Source: Pseudooceanicola batsensis HTCC2597 (lineage in GTDB: Bacteria > Pseudomonadota > Alphaproteobacteria > Rhodobacterales > Rhodobacteraceae). From it: 64,000 nucleotides of DNA. Under the pieces are notes generated by a model. It did not search any database and was not told where the DNA came from. It saw only the letters and a list, made by a program, of their open reading frames with translations. Of the stretch, positions 26,815-36,410 are shown piece after piece. Made by a program: the position numbers and the translations under genes. The stretch covers positions 62,001 to 126,000 of the forward strand of contig NZ_AAMO01000009.1 of NCBI RefSeq assembly GCF_000152725.1, given 5' to 3'. Numbering within the stretch: position 1 is the stretch's first letter; each line of letters begins with the position of its first letter.

Positions 26815-28170
26815 TCAGGAAGCTTGCGAATAGCGCATTCCCTCCGGCACCTTTCGATCCAGCGCCGATGCGATTACGCGGGTCAGGGCGCGACCCTCGG
26901 GCAGGATGTCGAAGCGCATGCCGGACAAACGCACGAACGGCGTGTAGCGGGCACACATCGCGTTCAGGTCGGACTCGAGATCGAGAGCCCGCGCGCCAAA
27001 GGTTTGTGCCAGATCGCTCAGGTCGAGAGAAAAATCGCACATCAGAAGTTCAATCGCCCGCGCATGTAGGTGATCCGTGTCGTCCATGGCGTAGCCACGG
27101 GCCCCCGGCAGTTCACCAGCGGTGATACGCGCGTTGTAGGCTGCTGTCGCGGGGGCGTTCTGCACGTATCCGCCCGGGAAACGCGAGATTGACGAGGCGC
27201 CGAGGCCGATCAGGGTCTGGCAATTGTCATCCGTGTAGCCTTGGAAATTCCGGCGCAAGCGGGGGCTGTGTTTTGCCCGGGCCAGCGCGTCCTGCGGGGT
27301 GGCAAAATGGTCGATGCCGATTGCCTCCATGCCGGCTGACGTGAACCGGGCCGCCGCCCGCTGGTTGAGGTGATAACGCGCGACCTCGTCGGGCAGTGTC
27401 GCCTCGCGAATGAGCTTCTGGCGTTTCGAGACCCATGGCACATGCGCATAACCGAAGAGGGCGACGCGATCCGGGGAGAATGACAGGGTCTTGTCGATCG
27501 TATCCTCCAGCCGCGCCATGGTCTGGTGAGGCAGGCCGTAGACCAGATCGGTGTTCAGCGAAGTGACCCCCGCGGCCCGCAATTGCCCGACACAGCGCCG
27601 GGTGGCCTCGAAGGACTGGAGGCGACTGATGGCCTGCTGCACCTCCGGGTCGAAGTCCTGGATGCCGATGGAAGCCCGGGTGAGACCCGCGGCCCGAAGC
27701 GCCTCGATTTTGGCGCGGTCGATCAGGGTAGGGTCTATCTCGACGGAGAACTCGAAGCTCGCAGTCGGGGTGAAGAGCCTGTGGATGGCGCGGTTCAGGC
27801 GTTCGATGAGGGCCGGCGGCAAGATGGTCGGTGTTCCGCCGCCCCAATGCATGCGCCCCATCCGGAGGCCTGGGGGAAGGGCCACGCGCAAAAGATCGAT
27901 CTCTGTCTCCAGGACCTCCACGTAGCGCTCGACGGGGCCGAGGGTCTTGGTGCCTTGCGTGTGGCAGGCACAGAAGAAGCACAGGCGTTCGCAGAACGGA
28001 ATGTGGACATAGACGGAAACCGGCTCCGCCGGGTCCAACGCGCTGAGCGCTGCCTGTTGGAACGTGGAGCCGACCTCTGGGGAGAAGGCCGCCGCGGTCG
28101 GATAGGACGTGTAGCGCGGCACGCGCGAGCTGAAGAGACCCAGCGTCTCGAGTGTCTGTAACTGATCCAT
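26815..28170 (-). CDS. hemN: Oxygen-independent coproporphyrinogen III oxidase
   Basis: The 451-residue radical-SAM enzyme decarboxylates coproporphyrinogen III to protoporphyrinogen IX without oxygen, supplying heme under low oxygen. The iron-sulfur motif CERLCFFC (CxxxCxxC) is near residues 56-63, preceded by YVHIPF and followed by a conserved H-W-GGGTPT block (HWGGGTPTILPP). ASIGIQDFDPEVQQAI and NTDLVYGLPHQT are HemN hallmarks; the length is typical for the true HemN branch rather than HemW. It is divergent from ccoN, and a FNR-box-like sequence lies 35 nt upstream of its ATG. Heme made here would feed the high-affinity oxidase encoded next door. Confidence 0.95.
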   Translation of the reverse strand: MDQLQTLETLGLFSSRVPRYTSYPTAAAFSPEVGSTFQQAALSALDPAEPVSVYVHIPFCERLCFFCACHTQGTKTLGPVERYVEVLETEIDLLRVALPPGLRMGRMHWGGGTPTILPPALIERLNRAIHRLFTPTASFEFSVEIDPTLIDRAKIEALRAAGLTRASIGIQDFDPEVQQAISRLQSFEATRRCVGQLRAAGVTSLNTDLVYGLPHQTMARLEDTIDKTLSFSPDRVALFGYAHVPWVSKRQKLIREATLPDEVARYHLNQRAAARFTSAGMEAIGIDHFATPQDALARAKHSPRLRRNFQGYTDDNCQTLIGLGASSISRFPGGYVQNAPATAAYNARITAGELPGARGYAMDDTDHLHARAIELLMCDFSLDLSDLAQTFGARALDLESDLNAMCARYTPFVRLSGMRFDILPEGRALTRVIASALDRKVPEGMRYSQAS

Positions 28171-28204
28171 GGCCCCGACTTAGCGGGCAACGGTTCCGCG
28201 GTCT

Positions 28205-28218
28205 TTGCGCTGGATCAA
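28205..28218. promoter_or_regulatory. FNR/FixK-box-like site upstream of hemN
   Basis: TTGCGCTGGATCAA matches the TTGAT-N4-ATCAA consensus in eight of ten positions. It is placed 35-48 nt before the hemN start on the minus strand. Confidence 0.5.
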
Positions 28219-28292
28219 TTCGATCGAAGAACCGCCGCCGCAGTCCCGATTAGGCCGCTCCTGGCCTTATCGGCGGGTTTGTCGCCATCCAA

Positions 28293-28306
28293 TTGACCCA
28301 AGTCAA
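28293..28306. promoter_or_regulatory. FNR/FixK box upstream of ccoN
   Basis: TTGAC-CCAA-GTCAA is a perfect inverted repeat differing from the consensus only in one symmetric base per arm. Its centre lies about 63 nt before the ccoN ATG, leaving room for a class II activated promoter and a short leader. Confidence 0.75.
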
Positions 28307-28362
28307 AACGTCCTCGGTCGACCCATGCGATCCGTCCTCTTAAAGAGTGAAGGATTCGGAAT

Positions 28363-29988
28363 ATGATCGATACGGTGAGGTTGATCCTCTTCGCGCTGAT
28401 CGCGTTTTTCGCGGCGCTGGGCGCGGATTGGGCGCGTGATCCAGCCTATATGGTCCATGCGTTGCTCATTATGATGCTCGCGGCGGGGCTCTTTGTCTGG
28501 CAACTGCGCCGGTTCCCGGTCGAGGATGCCCCGGCGGCGCGCAGCGTGAGCGCGCAGGCCTGCGGGGCGCGGGACTACATGGACGGGCCGGTCCGCTACG
28601 GGGTGATCGCGACGGCTTTCTGGGGTGTCGTCGGTTTCCTCGTCGGCACCTTCATCGCCCTGCAACTGGCCTTTCCGGTGCTCAATATCGACTGGGCCCA
28701 GCCCTATGCCAACTTCGGCCGCCTTCGCCCGCTGCATACCAGCGCGGTGATCTTCGCCTTTGGTGGCAACGCCTTGATCGCCACTTCCTTCTACATCGTG
28801 CAGCGCACCTGCGCGGCACGGCTCTGGGGTGGCAATACCGCGTGGTTCGTCTTCTGGGGCTACCAGCTTTTCATCGTGCTGGCGGCCACGGGCTATCTGC
28901 TCGGTGCCACGCAGTCCAAGGAATATGCCGAGCCCGAGTGGTACATCGACATCTGGCTCACCATCGTCTGGCTGGCCTATCTGGCGGTCTTTTTCGGCAC
29001 GATCCTGAACCGGCGCGAGCGGCACATCTATGTCGCCAACTGGTTCTTCCTGGCCTTCATCATCACCGTGGCCATGCTGCATGTGGTCAACAACCTCGCC
29101 ATCCCGGTCTCGATCTGGGGCTCGAAGTCGGTGCAGGTCTTCGCCGGTGTGCAGGACGCCATGACGCAGTGGTGGTATGGCCACAACGCGGTGGGCTTTT
29201 TCCTGACAGCCGGTTTCCTCGGGATGATGTATTATTTCGTGCCGAAGCAGGCGGGCCGGCCGGTCTACAGCTACAAGCTCTCGATCATCCACTTCTGGGC
29301 GCTGATCTTCCTCTATATCTGGGCGGGTCCGCACCATCTGCACTACACCGCTCTGCCGGACTGGGCGGCGACACTGGGCATGGTGTTCTCGATCATCCTG
29401 TGGATGCCGAGCTGGGGGGGAATGATCAACGGCCTGATGACGCTCGAGGGCGCCTGGGACAAGATCCGCACCGACCCGATCATCCGCATGTTCGTGGCCT
29501 CGCTGGCCTTCTACGGCATGTCGACCTTCGAGGGGCCGATGATCTCGATCCGGGCGGTGAACTCGCTGAGCCATTACACCGATTGGACCATCGGCCATGT
29601 TCATTCCGGCGCTTTGGGCTGGAACGGGCTCATCACCTTCGGGGCGCTCTACTTCCTGACGCCACGGCTTTGGGGCAGGGCGCAGATGCACTCGATGGCG
29701 GCGATCAACCTGCATTTCTGGCTCGCGACCGTGGGGATCGTTCTCTACGCGGCCTCCATGTGGGTGACCGGCATCATGGAGGGGCTTATGTGGCGCGAGG
29801 TCGACGCCAACGGGTTCCTGGTGAACAGCTTTGCCGACACCGTCGATGCCAAGTTCGTCATGTACGTGATCCGCGCTCTGGGCGGGGTGCTCTACCTCGC
29901 GGGTGGTGCGGTCATGGTCTGGAACATGTGGATGACCATCCGCGGCCCGCAGTCCCGCCCCGTCACCGTCGCCCTGCCAGCGGAGTAA
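28363..29988 (+). CDS. ccoN: Cytochrome cbb3 oxidase catalytic subunit CcoN
   Basis: The 541-residue polytopic protein is the heme-copper catalytic subunit of the cbb3 oxidase, reducing O2 at very low concentration. [37 protein letters not shown] and [15 protein letters not shown] supply the histidine ligands for the low-spin heme, CuB and the binuclear centre. [19 protein letters not shown] carries the later His pair. It lacks the usual Glu-rich D-channel, as expected for C-family oxidases. The N-terminal hydrophobic segment (residues 7-43) before the catalytic core is common in alphaproteobacteria. It heads ccoNOQP and is preceded by a FNR/FixK box. Confidence 0.97.
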   Translation: MIDTVRLILFALIAFFAALGADWARDPAYMVHALLIMMLAAGLFVWQLRRFPVEDAPAARSVSAQACGARDYMDGPVRYGVIATAFWGVVGFLVGTFIALQLAFPVLNIDWAQPYANFGRLRPLHTSAVIFAFGGNALIATSFYIVQRTCAARLWGGNTAWFVFWGYQLFIVLAATGYLLGATQSKEYAEPEWYIDIWLTIVWLAYLAVFFGTILNRRERHIYVANWFFLAFIITVAMLHVVNNLAIPVSIWGSKSVQVFAGVQDAMTQWWYGHNAVGFFLTAGFLGMMYYFVPKQAGRPVYSYKLSIIHFWALIFLYIWAGPHHLHYTALPDWAATLGMVFSIILWMPSWGGMINGLMTLEGAWDKIRTDPIIRMFVASLAFYGMSTFEGPMISIRAVNSLSHYTDWTIGHVHSGALGWNGLITFGALYFLTPRLWGRAQMHSMAAINLHFWLATVGIVLYAASMWVTGIMEGLMWREVDANGFLVNSFADTVDAKFVMYVIRALGGVLYLAGGAVMVWNMWMTIRGPQSRPVTVALPAE

Positions 29989-29992
29989 GACC

Positions 29993-30829
29993 ATGAGCAA
30001 GAACCCCCGAAGCCCCGACTACGACCCCGCCGACGACGCCAAGGTTGTCACCGCGAGCGAAGGTGCGCGACAGGGCAAGATCCCCAATGAACTGCCGCCC
30101 GAGACGGAAGCGATCACCTTTCACCAGCGGTTCGAGCGCAACGCCACGCTGCTGCTCATGGCCTCGCTCGCCGTGGTCAGCATCGGCGGTATCGTCGAGA
30201 TCGCGCCACTTTTCTGGCTGGAGAACACCATCGAGGAGGTCGAGGGCATGCGCCCCTATTCGCCGCTCGAACTGGCGGGGCGCGAGATCTACGTGCGCGA
30301 GGGCTGCTACGTCTGTCACAGCCAGATGATCCGCCCGATGCGCGACGAGACGGAGCGCTACGGCCACTACAGCCTTGCCGCCGAATCCATGTACGACCAC
30401 CCGTTCCAATGGGGCTCGAAACGCACCGGGCCTGATCTGGCGCGTGTCGGCGGGCGCTATTCCGACGAATGGCACGTGGATCACCTGATCGACCCGCAGG
30501 CGGTGGTGCCGGAAAGCGTCATGCCGAAATACGCCTTCCTGATGGACGCGCAGCTCGACGGAGACGAGGTGGCCGACCTGGTCGAGACGCACCGCATGGT
30601 GGGCGTGCCCTATACCGACGAGATGATCGCCAGCGCCAGGGCCGATTTCCGCGTGCAGGTCGACCCTTTCGGCGACTACGACGGGCTGCTCGCGCGCTAC
30701 CCCGGCGCGCAGGTCCGCGACTTCGACGGCCAGCCGGGGGTGAGCGAGATGGATGCCCTCATCGCCTATCTTCAGATGCTCGGAACGCTGGTCGACTTCT
30801 CGACCTTCGTGCCCGACGCCAGCCGCTGA
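29993..30829 (+). CDS. ccoO: Cytochrome cbb3 oxidase monoheme subunit CcoO
   Basis: The 278-residue subunit has one membrane anchor ([19 protein letters not shown], about residues 50-68) and a periplasmic mono-heme c domain with [11 protein letters not shown] near residue 105. Methionine ligation probably comes from SVMPKYAFL. The roughly 45-residue hydrophilic N-terminal extension before the anchor is longer than in many CcoO proteins. It follows ccoN by 4 nt and passes electrons from CcoP to CcoN. Confidence 0.96.
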   Translation: MSKNPRSPDYDPADDAKVVTASEGARQGKIPNELPPETEAITFHQRFERNATLLLMASLAVVSIGGIVEIAPLFWLENTIEEVEGMRPYSPLELAGREIYVREGCYVCHSQMIRPMRDETERYGHYSLAAESMYDHPFQWGSKRTGPDLARVGGRYSDEWHVDHLIDPQAVVPESVMPKYAFLMDAQLDGDEVADLVETHRMVGVPYTDEMIASARADFRVQVDPFGDYDGLLARYPGAQVRDFDGQPGVSEMDALIAYLQMLGTLVDFSTFVPDASR

Positions 30830-30839
30830 GGAGCCGCAT

Positions 30840-31028
30840 ATGGACACCTATTCCTTCCTGCGCGAACTGGCCGACAGCTGGGCGCTCTTGATCCTCACCC
30901 TGATCTTTCTTGGCGTGATCGCCTGGGCCTTCCGGCCCGGCTCGCGCGCGCTGCACGACGATGCGGCGGCCGTGCCGTTCCGCGATGATCCCGCGCCCAG
31001 AGGCCCACAAGACGGAGCCACCAAATGA
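30840..31028 (+). CDS. ccoQ: Cytochrome cbb3 oxidase small subunit CcoQ
   Basis: The 62-residue protein has one membrane helix (WALLILTLIFLGVIAWAF) and a short charged tail, matching CcoQ. The ATG giving MDTYSFLRE follows GAGGAGCC by 5 nt; the longer open frame upstream belongs to the ccoO region. It stabilises the assembled oxidase. Its stop overlaps the ccoP start. Confidence 0.93.
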   Translation: MDTYSFLRELADSWALLILTLIFLGVIAWAFRPGSRALHDDAAAVPFRDDPAPRGPQDGATK

Positions 31029-31930
31029 CCGACAACCGCAAGATCGACCCCACCACCGGGACCGAGACCACCGGCCACAGCTGGGACGGGATCGAGGAAC
31101 TCAACACCCCGCTGCCGCGCTGGTGGCTCTGGACCTTCTACGCCACCGTCGTCTGGGGGGTGATCTACACGATCCTCTACCCGGCCTGGCCGATGGTCTC
31201 GGGGGCGACGACGGGGCTTTTGGGCTACTCCACCCGCGGCGAGGTCGCCGCCGAGATCGCCCGCGTCGAGTTGTCGAACGCCGATCTGACCGAAAGCCTC
31301 GTCACCGTCGATCTCGGCGTGCTGGCGGAGAACGAGCCGCTGCACCGTTTCGCCGTACAGGCGGGCCGCTCGGTCTTCGCCGCACATTGCTCGCAATGCC
31401 ACGGCGCGGGGGCGGGCGGCGTGAAGGCCTCGGGCTATCCGAACCTTCTCGATGACGACTGGCTCTGGGGCGGGACCATGCAAGAGATCGCCCATACCGT
31501 GCGCCATGGCATCCGCAACGAGGAGGACCCCGAGGCAAGGTTCTCACAGATGCCGCCCTTCGACTGGATGGAACCGGAAGAGTTGGACGCCACGGTGCAC
31601 TACGTGCGCAGCCTGTCAGACCTGCCGCATGACGCAGCCGCGGCGGGGCAGGGCGCGGCGCTCTATGTCGACAATTGCAGTTCCTGTCACGGGTCCGAAG
31701 GGCTTGGCGACCGGGAAATCGGCGCGCCGAACCTTGCCGATGCGATCTGGCTGCGCGGTGACAGCTACGCGGACATCTTGGCGCAGCTCAAAGCACCGCG
31801 CATGGGGGTCATGCCACCGTGGCAGGCCCGCCTGGGCGAAGCCGAGGTGCGCGCCGTGAGTGCCTATGTGCACGGGCTCGGCGGCGGTGAAGCCGCGGTA
31901 GGGGAGGCCGCGGCGACATCTGCCGACTAA
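31025..31930 (+). CDS. ccoP: Cytochrome cbb3 oxidase diheme subunit CcoP
   Basis: The 301-residue protein has a cytoplasmic N terminus (HSWDGIEELNTPLPRWW, characteristic of CcoP) and a membrane anchor at about residues 38-58. Two cytochrome c domains follow, with heme motifs CSQCHGAG and CSSCHGSE. The last domain ends VSAYVHGLGGG. It takes electrons from the bc1 complex or soluble cytochromes. It ends the ccoNOQP operon; a FNR box for ccoG follows 12 nt later. Confidence 0.96.
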   Translation: MTDNRKIDPTTGTETTGHSWDGIEELNTPLPRWWLWTFYATVVWGVIYTILYPAWPMVSGATTGLLGYSTRGEVAAEIARVELSNADLTESLVTVDLGVLAENEPLHRFAVQAGRSVFAAHCSQCHGAGAGGVKASGYPNLLDDDWLWGGTMQEIAHTVRHGIRNEEDPEARFSQMPPFDWMEPEELDATVHYVRSLSDLPHDAAAAGQGAALYVDNCSSCHGSEGLGDREIGAPNLADAIWLRGDSYADILAQLKAPRMGVMPPWQARLGEAEVRAVSAYVHGLGGGEAAVGEAAATSAD

Positions 31931-31942
31931 GCGCCGCGCGCC

Positions 31943-31956
31943 TTGATGCAGATCAA
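31943..31956. promoter_or_regulatory. Perfect FNR/FixK box upstream of ccoG
   Basis: TTGATGCAGATCAA fits TTGAT-N4-ATCAA at all ten defined positions. It lies 60-73 nt before the ccoG start, giving the assembly operon its own promoter. Confidence 0.85.
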
Positions 31957-32016
31957 AGGGGCCTGCATCCGACGGGTGTAGGCCCTGATGGCAGAACACC
32001 CGGAGCCCGCAACCCC

Positions 32017-33600
32017 ATGTCCACCAAAGCCCCTCCGCTTTTCGCCGCGCGCGAACCGATCTTTCCCCGCCGGGTCAGCGGCTTTTTCCGCCGTTTGAAA
32101 TGGGTGATCCTGATCCTCACGCTGGGGATTTACTACGTGACCCCGTGGATCCGCTGGGACCGGGGGCCGAACCTGCCCGACCAGGCGGTGCTGGTCGATC
32201 TCGCAAACCGACGCTTCCACTTCTTCTGGATCGAGATCTGGCCGCATGAGTTCTATTTGGTTGCCGGACTGCTGATCATGGCGGGGCTGGGGCTGTTTCT
32301 CTTCACCTCCGCCCTTGGCCGGGTCTGGTGCGGTTATGCCTGTCCGCAGACCGTCTGGTCGGACCTCTTCATGACCGTGGAGCGCTGGATCGAGGGCGAC
32401 CGCAACGCGCGCATCCGCCTGCACAAGGCCCCCATGAGCCTGCGAAAAGCGCGGCTGCGGGTGGCGAAATGGGCGGTCTGGCTGGTCATTGCGGTGGCGA
32501 CCGGCGGGGCATGGGTCTTCTATTTTGCCGATGCACCGACGCTGGCGCGCGATCTGGTCACGCTCGAGGCGGCCCCGGTGGCCTATGCCACCATCGCCGT
32601 GCTGACGGCGACGACCTTCATCTTCGGCGGCTTCATGCGCGAGCAGGTCTGCATCTACATGTGCCCCTGGCCGCGCATTCAAGGCGCGATGATGGACCCG
32701 GGCACGCTCACCGTGGGCTACCGCCGCTGGCGCGGCGAGCCGCGCGGGAAGGGAGGCGTGAAACGCGCACAGGCGGCGGCGGAGGCGATCGGCAGCGGAG
32801 AGGCTGTGGCGCGCTATGGTGCCGCTCTCGACAAGGACAGCGCCGCCCCGCGCACGGCCCGCGACGGCGGGGTGCTGGGCGATTGCATCGACTGCAACGC
32901 CTGCGTCGCGGTCTGCCCCATGGGCATCGACATCCGCGAGGGCCAGCAGATGGAATGCATCACCTGCGCCCTCTGCATCGACGCCTGCGACGACGTGATG
33001 GCCAAGATCGGCCGCCCGCGCGGGCTGATCGATTACCTCGCGCTCGACGACGAGCCGCCGGTGCGCCCGGGCGAAAGCGCCGCGGTGGCGGGGCTGGCCG
33101 AGGCACCGGCGGGGACGGTCGCGGGCGCCACCGGACCGGCTTGGCGACCCAAGCCGCTGTGGCAGCACGTCTTCCGGCCCCGGACCGTGCTCTACACCCT
33201 TGCCTGGGCGGCGATCGGCGTGGCGCTGGTGGTCGCGCTCTTCATCCGGCCCGAGATCGACATGACCGTCGCCCCGGTCCGCAACCCGACCTTCGTGACC
33301 CTCTCGGACGGGTCGATACGAAACGCCTATGACATCAGGCTGCGCAACAAACACGGGGAGGCGCGCGACTTCCGCCTCTCGCTCGGCGCGGCCGAGGGGT
33401 TGAAGCTCGCGCTCGAAGGTGTCGCGGGCCCCGCCGTCACGGTGCCGCCCGACAGCACGCAGCGCCAGCGGGTTTATGTCATCGCCCCGCGCGAGACCCC
33501 GGCGGCCGAGCGTGCCCGCAGCGACCTGCGCTTCTGGGTCCAGGACGTCACTTCGGGCGAGCGGGCGCATGGCGATACCATTTTCCACGGAAAGGAGTGA
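32017..33600 (+). CDS. ccoG: cbb3 oxidase assembly protein CcoG (RdxA/FixG family)
   Basis: The 527-residue membrane iron-sulfur protein has several N-terminal helices, then CGYACPQTVWSDLF and EQVCIYMCPWPRIQGAM. A ferredoxin-like domain carries two CxxCxxCxxxCP motifs, starting CIDCNACVAVCPMGID and CITCALCIDACDDVM, and a C-terminal Ig-like domain follows. CcoG reduces copper(II) during CuB insertion into the cbb3 oxidase. It opens the ccoGHIS operon, with only 4 nt between its stop and ccoH. Confidence 0.95.
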   Translation: MSTKAPPLFAAREPIFPRRVSGFFRRLKWVILILTLGIYYVTPWIRWDRGPNLPDQAVLVDLANRRFHFFWIEIWPHEFYLVAGLLIMAGLGLFLFTSALGRVWCGYACPQTVWSDLFMTVERWIEGDRNARIRLHKAPMSLRKARLRVAKWAVWLVIAVATGGAWVFYFADAPTLARDLVTLEAAPVAYATIAVLTATTFIFGGFMREQVCIYMCPWPRIQGAMMDPGTLTVGYRRWRGEPRGKGGVKRAQAAAEAIGSGEAVARYGAALDKDSAAPRTARDGGVLGDCIDCNACVAVCPMGIDIREGQQMECITCALCIDACDDVMAKIGRPRGLIDYLALDDEPPVRPGESAAVAGLAEAPAGTVAGATGPAWRPKPLWQHVFRPRTVLYTLAWAAIGVALVVALFIRPEIDMTVAPVRNPTFVTLSDGSIRNAYDIRLRNKHGEARDFRLSLGAAEGLKLALEGVAGPAVTVPPDSTQRQRVYVIAPRETPAAERARSDLRFWVQDVTSGERAHGDTIFHGKE

Positions 33601-33604
33601 GGGG

Positions 33605-34078
33605 ATGACAACAGGGCTGATGCAGGCCAACCGGCGACTGACGGGATGGCACGTGCTGGCGATTTTCGTGGGCGGTTTCTCGATCATCATCGCGGTGAAT
33701 CTCGCGCTGGCGGTCAACGCGGTGCGGACCTTCCCGGGCAAGGAGACCGAGTCGAGCTACATCGCCTCGCAGAACTTCCAGGCGGATCGCGCGGCGCAGG
33801 AGGCGCTCGGCTGGGCGGTAGAGACCGATCTGACCCCGACCGATCTGCGGCTGGCGGTGCAGGCGGAGGGGCGCATCGTGCGGCCCGAGATCGTCTCGGC
33901 AACCTTGGGCCGGGCGACGACCGTGGCGGACGACATCGCGCCCGCCTTCGCTTGGGACGGGACGGCTTGGGTGGCGCCGGTCACGGCGGGTCCGGGGAAC
34001 TGGAACCTGCGGATCGAGATGCGCGCCGCCGACGGCACGCTGTTCCGCCGCCGCATTCCGCTGCGGGTGACACCATGA
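33605..34078 (+). CDS. ccoH: cbb3 oxidase assembly protein CcoH (FixH)
   Basis: The 157-residue protein has one membrane segment (GWHVLAIFVGGFSIIIAVNLA) and a periplasmic beta-rich domain containing the FixH pattern TESSYIASQNFQADRAAQEALGW (residues 47-69) and NWNLRIEMRA. The start follows AAAGGAGTGAGGGG; the open frame extends upstream but overlaps ccoG. CcoH helps early assembly of CcoN and CcoO. Its stop overlaps the ccoI start. Confidence 0.93.
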   Translation: MTTGLMQANRRLTGWHVLAIFVGGFSIIIAVNLALAVNAVRTFPGKETESSYIASQNFQADRAAQEALGWAVETDLTPTDLRLAVQAEGRIVRPEIVSATLGRATTVADDIAPAFAWDGTAWVAPVTAGPGNWNLRIEMRAADGTLFRRRIPLRVTP

Positions 34079-36195
34079 GCATCGCGGCCTGTCCGGGGTG
34101 CCTCGCCGCCGGCCCGGCGGTGGAGATGCCGCGGCGGGCGGCGACCGAGGCCGGGGAGGCGATCTACATCGCCCTGCCGCGAATCCACTGCGCCGCCTGT
34201 ATCGCGGGGGTCGAGCGCGCCTTGGCCAATCTGCCCTCGGTGGCGGCGGCGCGGGTGAACCTCGGGGCCAAGCGGCTGCGCCTCCTGCCAGCACCCGGCC
34301 ATGACGAGAGCGAGGCCTTGCGCGTGTTGCACGCGGCCGGGTTCGAGGCGCATCTATTGGACGCGTCCGCCCTGCGTCCCACGGGAGACGAGGAAGGCCG
34401 CCGTTTGCTGGCACGCGCCGCGGTGGCGGGATTCGCCATGATGAACGTCATGGCCGTCTCCGTCGCCGTCTGGTCCGGCGCGGGCGAGGTCACGCGCGAG
34501 ATGTTTCACTGGGTCTCCGCCGCCATCGCGCTGCCCGCGCTGGCCTTTTCCGCCGTGCCCTTCTTCGCCTCCGCCACCGTGGCGTTGCGCGCGGGCCGGA
34601 TGAACATGGACGTGCCGATCGCGATGGCGATCCTCCTGGCCGCCACGACCTCGCTCTACGAGACCTTCGCGGGCAGCGGGGCGCATACCTGGTTCGATGC
34701 GGCGCTGTCGCTATGCTTCTTCCTGCTGGTTGGGCGCTACCTCGAGCACCGCGCGCGGGCCACGGCGCGCTCGGCCGCGGCCGAGCTGACCGCGCTGGAA
34801 CTGCCCCGTGCGACCCGGCTGACCGAGACGGGTCGAGAGACGGTGGACGTGGCCGCGCTGTTGCCCGGCGACCGCATCGTGCTGGCCGCTGGTGCGCGCT
34901 CCCCGGTTGACGGGATCGCCGAAGGCCCCGCCACGCTCGACCGCTCCGCCCTCACCGGGGAGGCCGAGCCGGTGCCGCTATTGGCGGGGGCCGCGGTCTG
35001 TGCGGGCGAGGTGATCCTCGGCGCGCCGCTGACCTTGACCGTGACGCGCCGGGCCGAGGACAGCACGCTGCGCCGCCTTGCCGCCCTCGTCGAGGTGGCC
35101 GAGACCGGGCGGCACCGCTACAGCGGCCTCGCCGACCGCGCCGCGCGGCTCTATGCGCCGGTGGTGCACGGGCTGGCGGCGCTGGCCTTTGCCCTGTGGT
35201 GGTCGCTGACGGGCGATCTGCATCACGCGATCTCGGTGGCGACGGCCACGCTGATCATCACCTGTCCCTGCGCCCTGGCACTGGCCATCCCGGCGGTGAC
35301 GGCGGCGATGACGGGGCGGCTGTTCCGCGGCGGCGTCCTGCTGAAATCCCCTACCGCGCTGGAGCGACTGGCCGAGGTCGACACGGTGGTCTTCGACAAG
35401 ACCGGCACGCTGACCGAAGGGGTGGCGCGGCTGCCGGATCTGCCGCTTGAGGCCGCTTCGGTCGCGCGGGCGCTGGCCGAGGCCTCGGACCACCCGGTGT
35501 CCCGGGCGCTGGCCGCCGCGCTGGCGGGCCATGCCCCGGCGCGTTTGACCGATCTGCGGGAAGTCCCTGGCGAGGGGGTCGCAGCGCGCTGGAATGGCAG
35601 CCCGGTGCGGCTGTGGCGCGGGGCGGAGGGCCCCGAACTCGAACTGCCCGGCCAGGTGATCCCGTTGCCGTTGACCGAGCGCCCCCGGCAGGGTGCCGCG
35701 GAGGTGACCGCCGATTTGGCCGGCGCGGGCTATGACGTCGTGATGCTGACGGGCGACACGCCCGCGCGGGCCGAGGTACTGGCGCGGCGGCTCGGGATCG
35801 CGGAGGTCCATGCGGGGGTGCGCGCGGCCGACAAGGCCGATCTCCTTGCCCGGATGGCCCGCGAAGGCCGTTGCGTGCTGATGGTGGGTGACGGGCTGAA
35901 CGACACCGGCGCGCTGGCCGGCGCTCATGCCTCGCTGGCACCCGCCAGCGCGCTTGATGCGGCAAGGGTGGCGTCCGACGGGGTAATGCTGGGCACGGAC
36001 CTGCGCGCGGTGGCGCAATCGCTGGCGCTTGCCCGTCGCGCGCGGCGTCGCATAAGGCAGAACCTCGCGCTGGCGGCGCTCTACAACGCCGTGGCGATCC
36101 CGGTTGCGGTGCTGGGCCATGCCACGCCGCTGATGGCGGCGGCGGTCATGTCGTCGTCCTCGATCCTCGTGGTCTTGAATGCGGTGCGCCGATGA
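34075..36195 (+). CDS. ccoI: Copper-transporting P1B-type ATPase CcoI (FixI)
   Basis: The 706-residue pump supplies copper to the cbb3 oxidase. It has an N-terminal heavy-metal domain with HCAACIAGVE near residue 38. The membrane core contains CPCALALAIP, and phosphorylation takes place in DKTGTLTEG; the ATP-binding SDHPVSRAL and hinge GDGLNDTGAL follow. A second cysteine-containing motif (ACPGC) lies at the extreme N terminus. It starts in an ATGA overlap with ccoH and overlaps ccoS by 4 nt. A long open frame upstream from 33646 is an out-of-frame reading through ccoH and is not the start. Confidence 0.95.
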   Translation: MSIAACPGCLAAGPAVEMPRRAATEAGEAIYIALPRIHCAACIAGVERALANLPSVAAARVNLGAKRLRLLPAPGHDESEALRVLHAAGFEAHLLDASALRPTGDEEGRRLLARAAVAGFAMMNVMAVSVAVWSGAGEVTREMFHWVSAAIALPALAFSAVPFFASATVALRAGRMNMDVPIAMAILLAATTSLYETFAGSGAHTWFDAALSLCFFLLVGRYLEHRARATARSAAAELTALELPRATRLTETGRETVDVAALLPGDRIVLAAGARSPVDGIAEGPATLDRSALTGEAEPVPLLAGAAVCAGEVILGAPLTLTVTRRAEDSTLRRLAALVEVAETGRHRYSGLADRAARLYAPVVHGLAALAFALWWSLTGDLHHAISVATATLIITCPCALALAIPAVTAAMTGRLFRGGVLLKSPTALERLAEVDTVVFDKTGTLTEGVARLPDLPLEAASVARALAEASDHPVSRALAAALAGHAPARLTDLREVPGEGVAARWNGSPVRLWRGAEGPELELPGQVIPLPLTERPRQGAAEVTADLAGAGYDVVMLTGDTPARAEVLARRLGIAEVHAGVRAADKADLLARMAREGRCVLMVGDGLNDTGALAGAHASLAPASALDAARVASDGVMLGTDLRAVAQSLALARRARRRIRQNLALAALYNAVAIPVAVLGHATPLMAAAVMSSSSILVVLNAVRR

Positions 36196-36380
36196 ATATC
36201 CTGATCGTCCTCATTCCCGTATCGGTCGCCCTGGGGGCGGCGGGGCTGGCCGCATGCCTCTGGACACTGCGCAACGGGCAATACGAAGACCTCGAGGGTG
36301 ATGCGGCGCGCATCCTTCTCGAAGAGACACCGCCCAGTCCCCGCGGCGCGGAAACAAAAACGCCCGCCGCGCCGGAGTGA
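36192..36380 (+). CDS. ccoS: cbb3 oxidase maturation protein CcoS
   Basis: The 62-residue protein has one N-terminal membrane helix (NILIVLIPVSVALGAAGLAA), then WTLRNGQYEDLEGDAARIL, the CcoS signature. It is required to insert redox cofactors into the cbb3 oxidase. It is coupled to ccoI by a 4-nt overlap and ends the operon. Confidence 0.93.
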   Translation: MNILIVLIPVSVALGAAGLAACLWTLRNGQYEDLEGDAARILLEETPPSPRGAETKTPAAPE

Positions 36381-36394
36381 ACCGGCGGGGCGCG
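36355..36394 (-). terminator. Hairpin followed by T-run on the minus strand
   Basis: On the minus strand, CGCCCCGCCGG pairs imperfectly with CCGGCGCGGCG around TTCACT and is followed by GGGCGTTTTTG. It would terminate leftward transcripts from the decayed stress-protein gene or fixK, and it overlaps the end of ccoS. Confidence 0.5.
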
Positions 36395-36410
36395 CGTGCG
36401 CCGCAAACGG

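Noticed and set aside
26534..26833. Plus-strand 99-codon frame as a gene
   Set aside because: No ribosome site, biased composition, and it overlaps the degenerate repeat; treated as insertion-sequence debris.
28303..30000. Minus-strand frame of 565 codons opposite ccoN
   Set aside because: Low-complexity Arg/Gly/His-rich product, a typical shadow of CcoN, which is beyond doubt.
31927..33741. Minus-strand frame of 604 codons opposite ccoG
   Set aside because: Shadow frame; CcoG has its iron-sulfur motifs on the plus strand.
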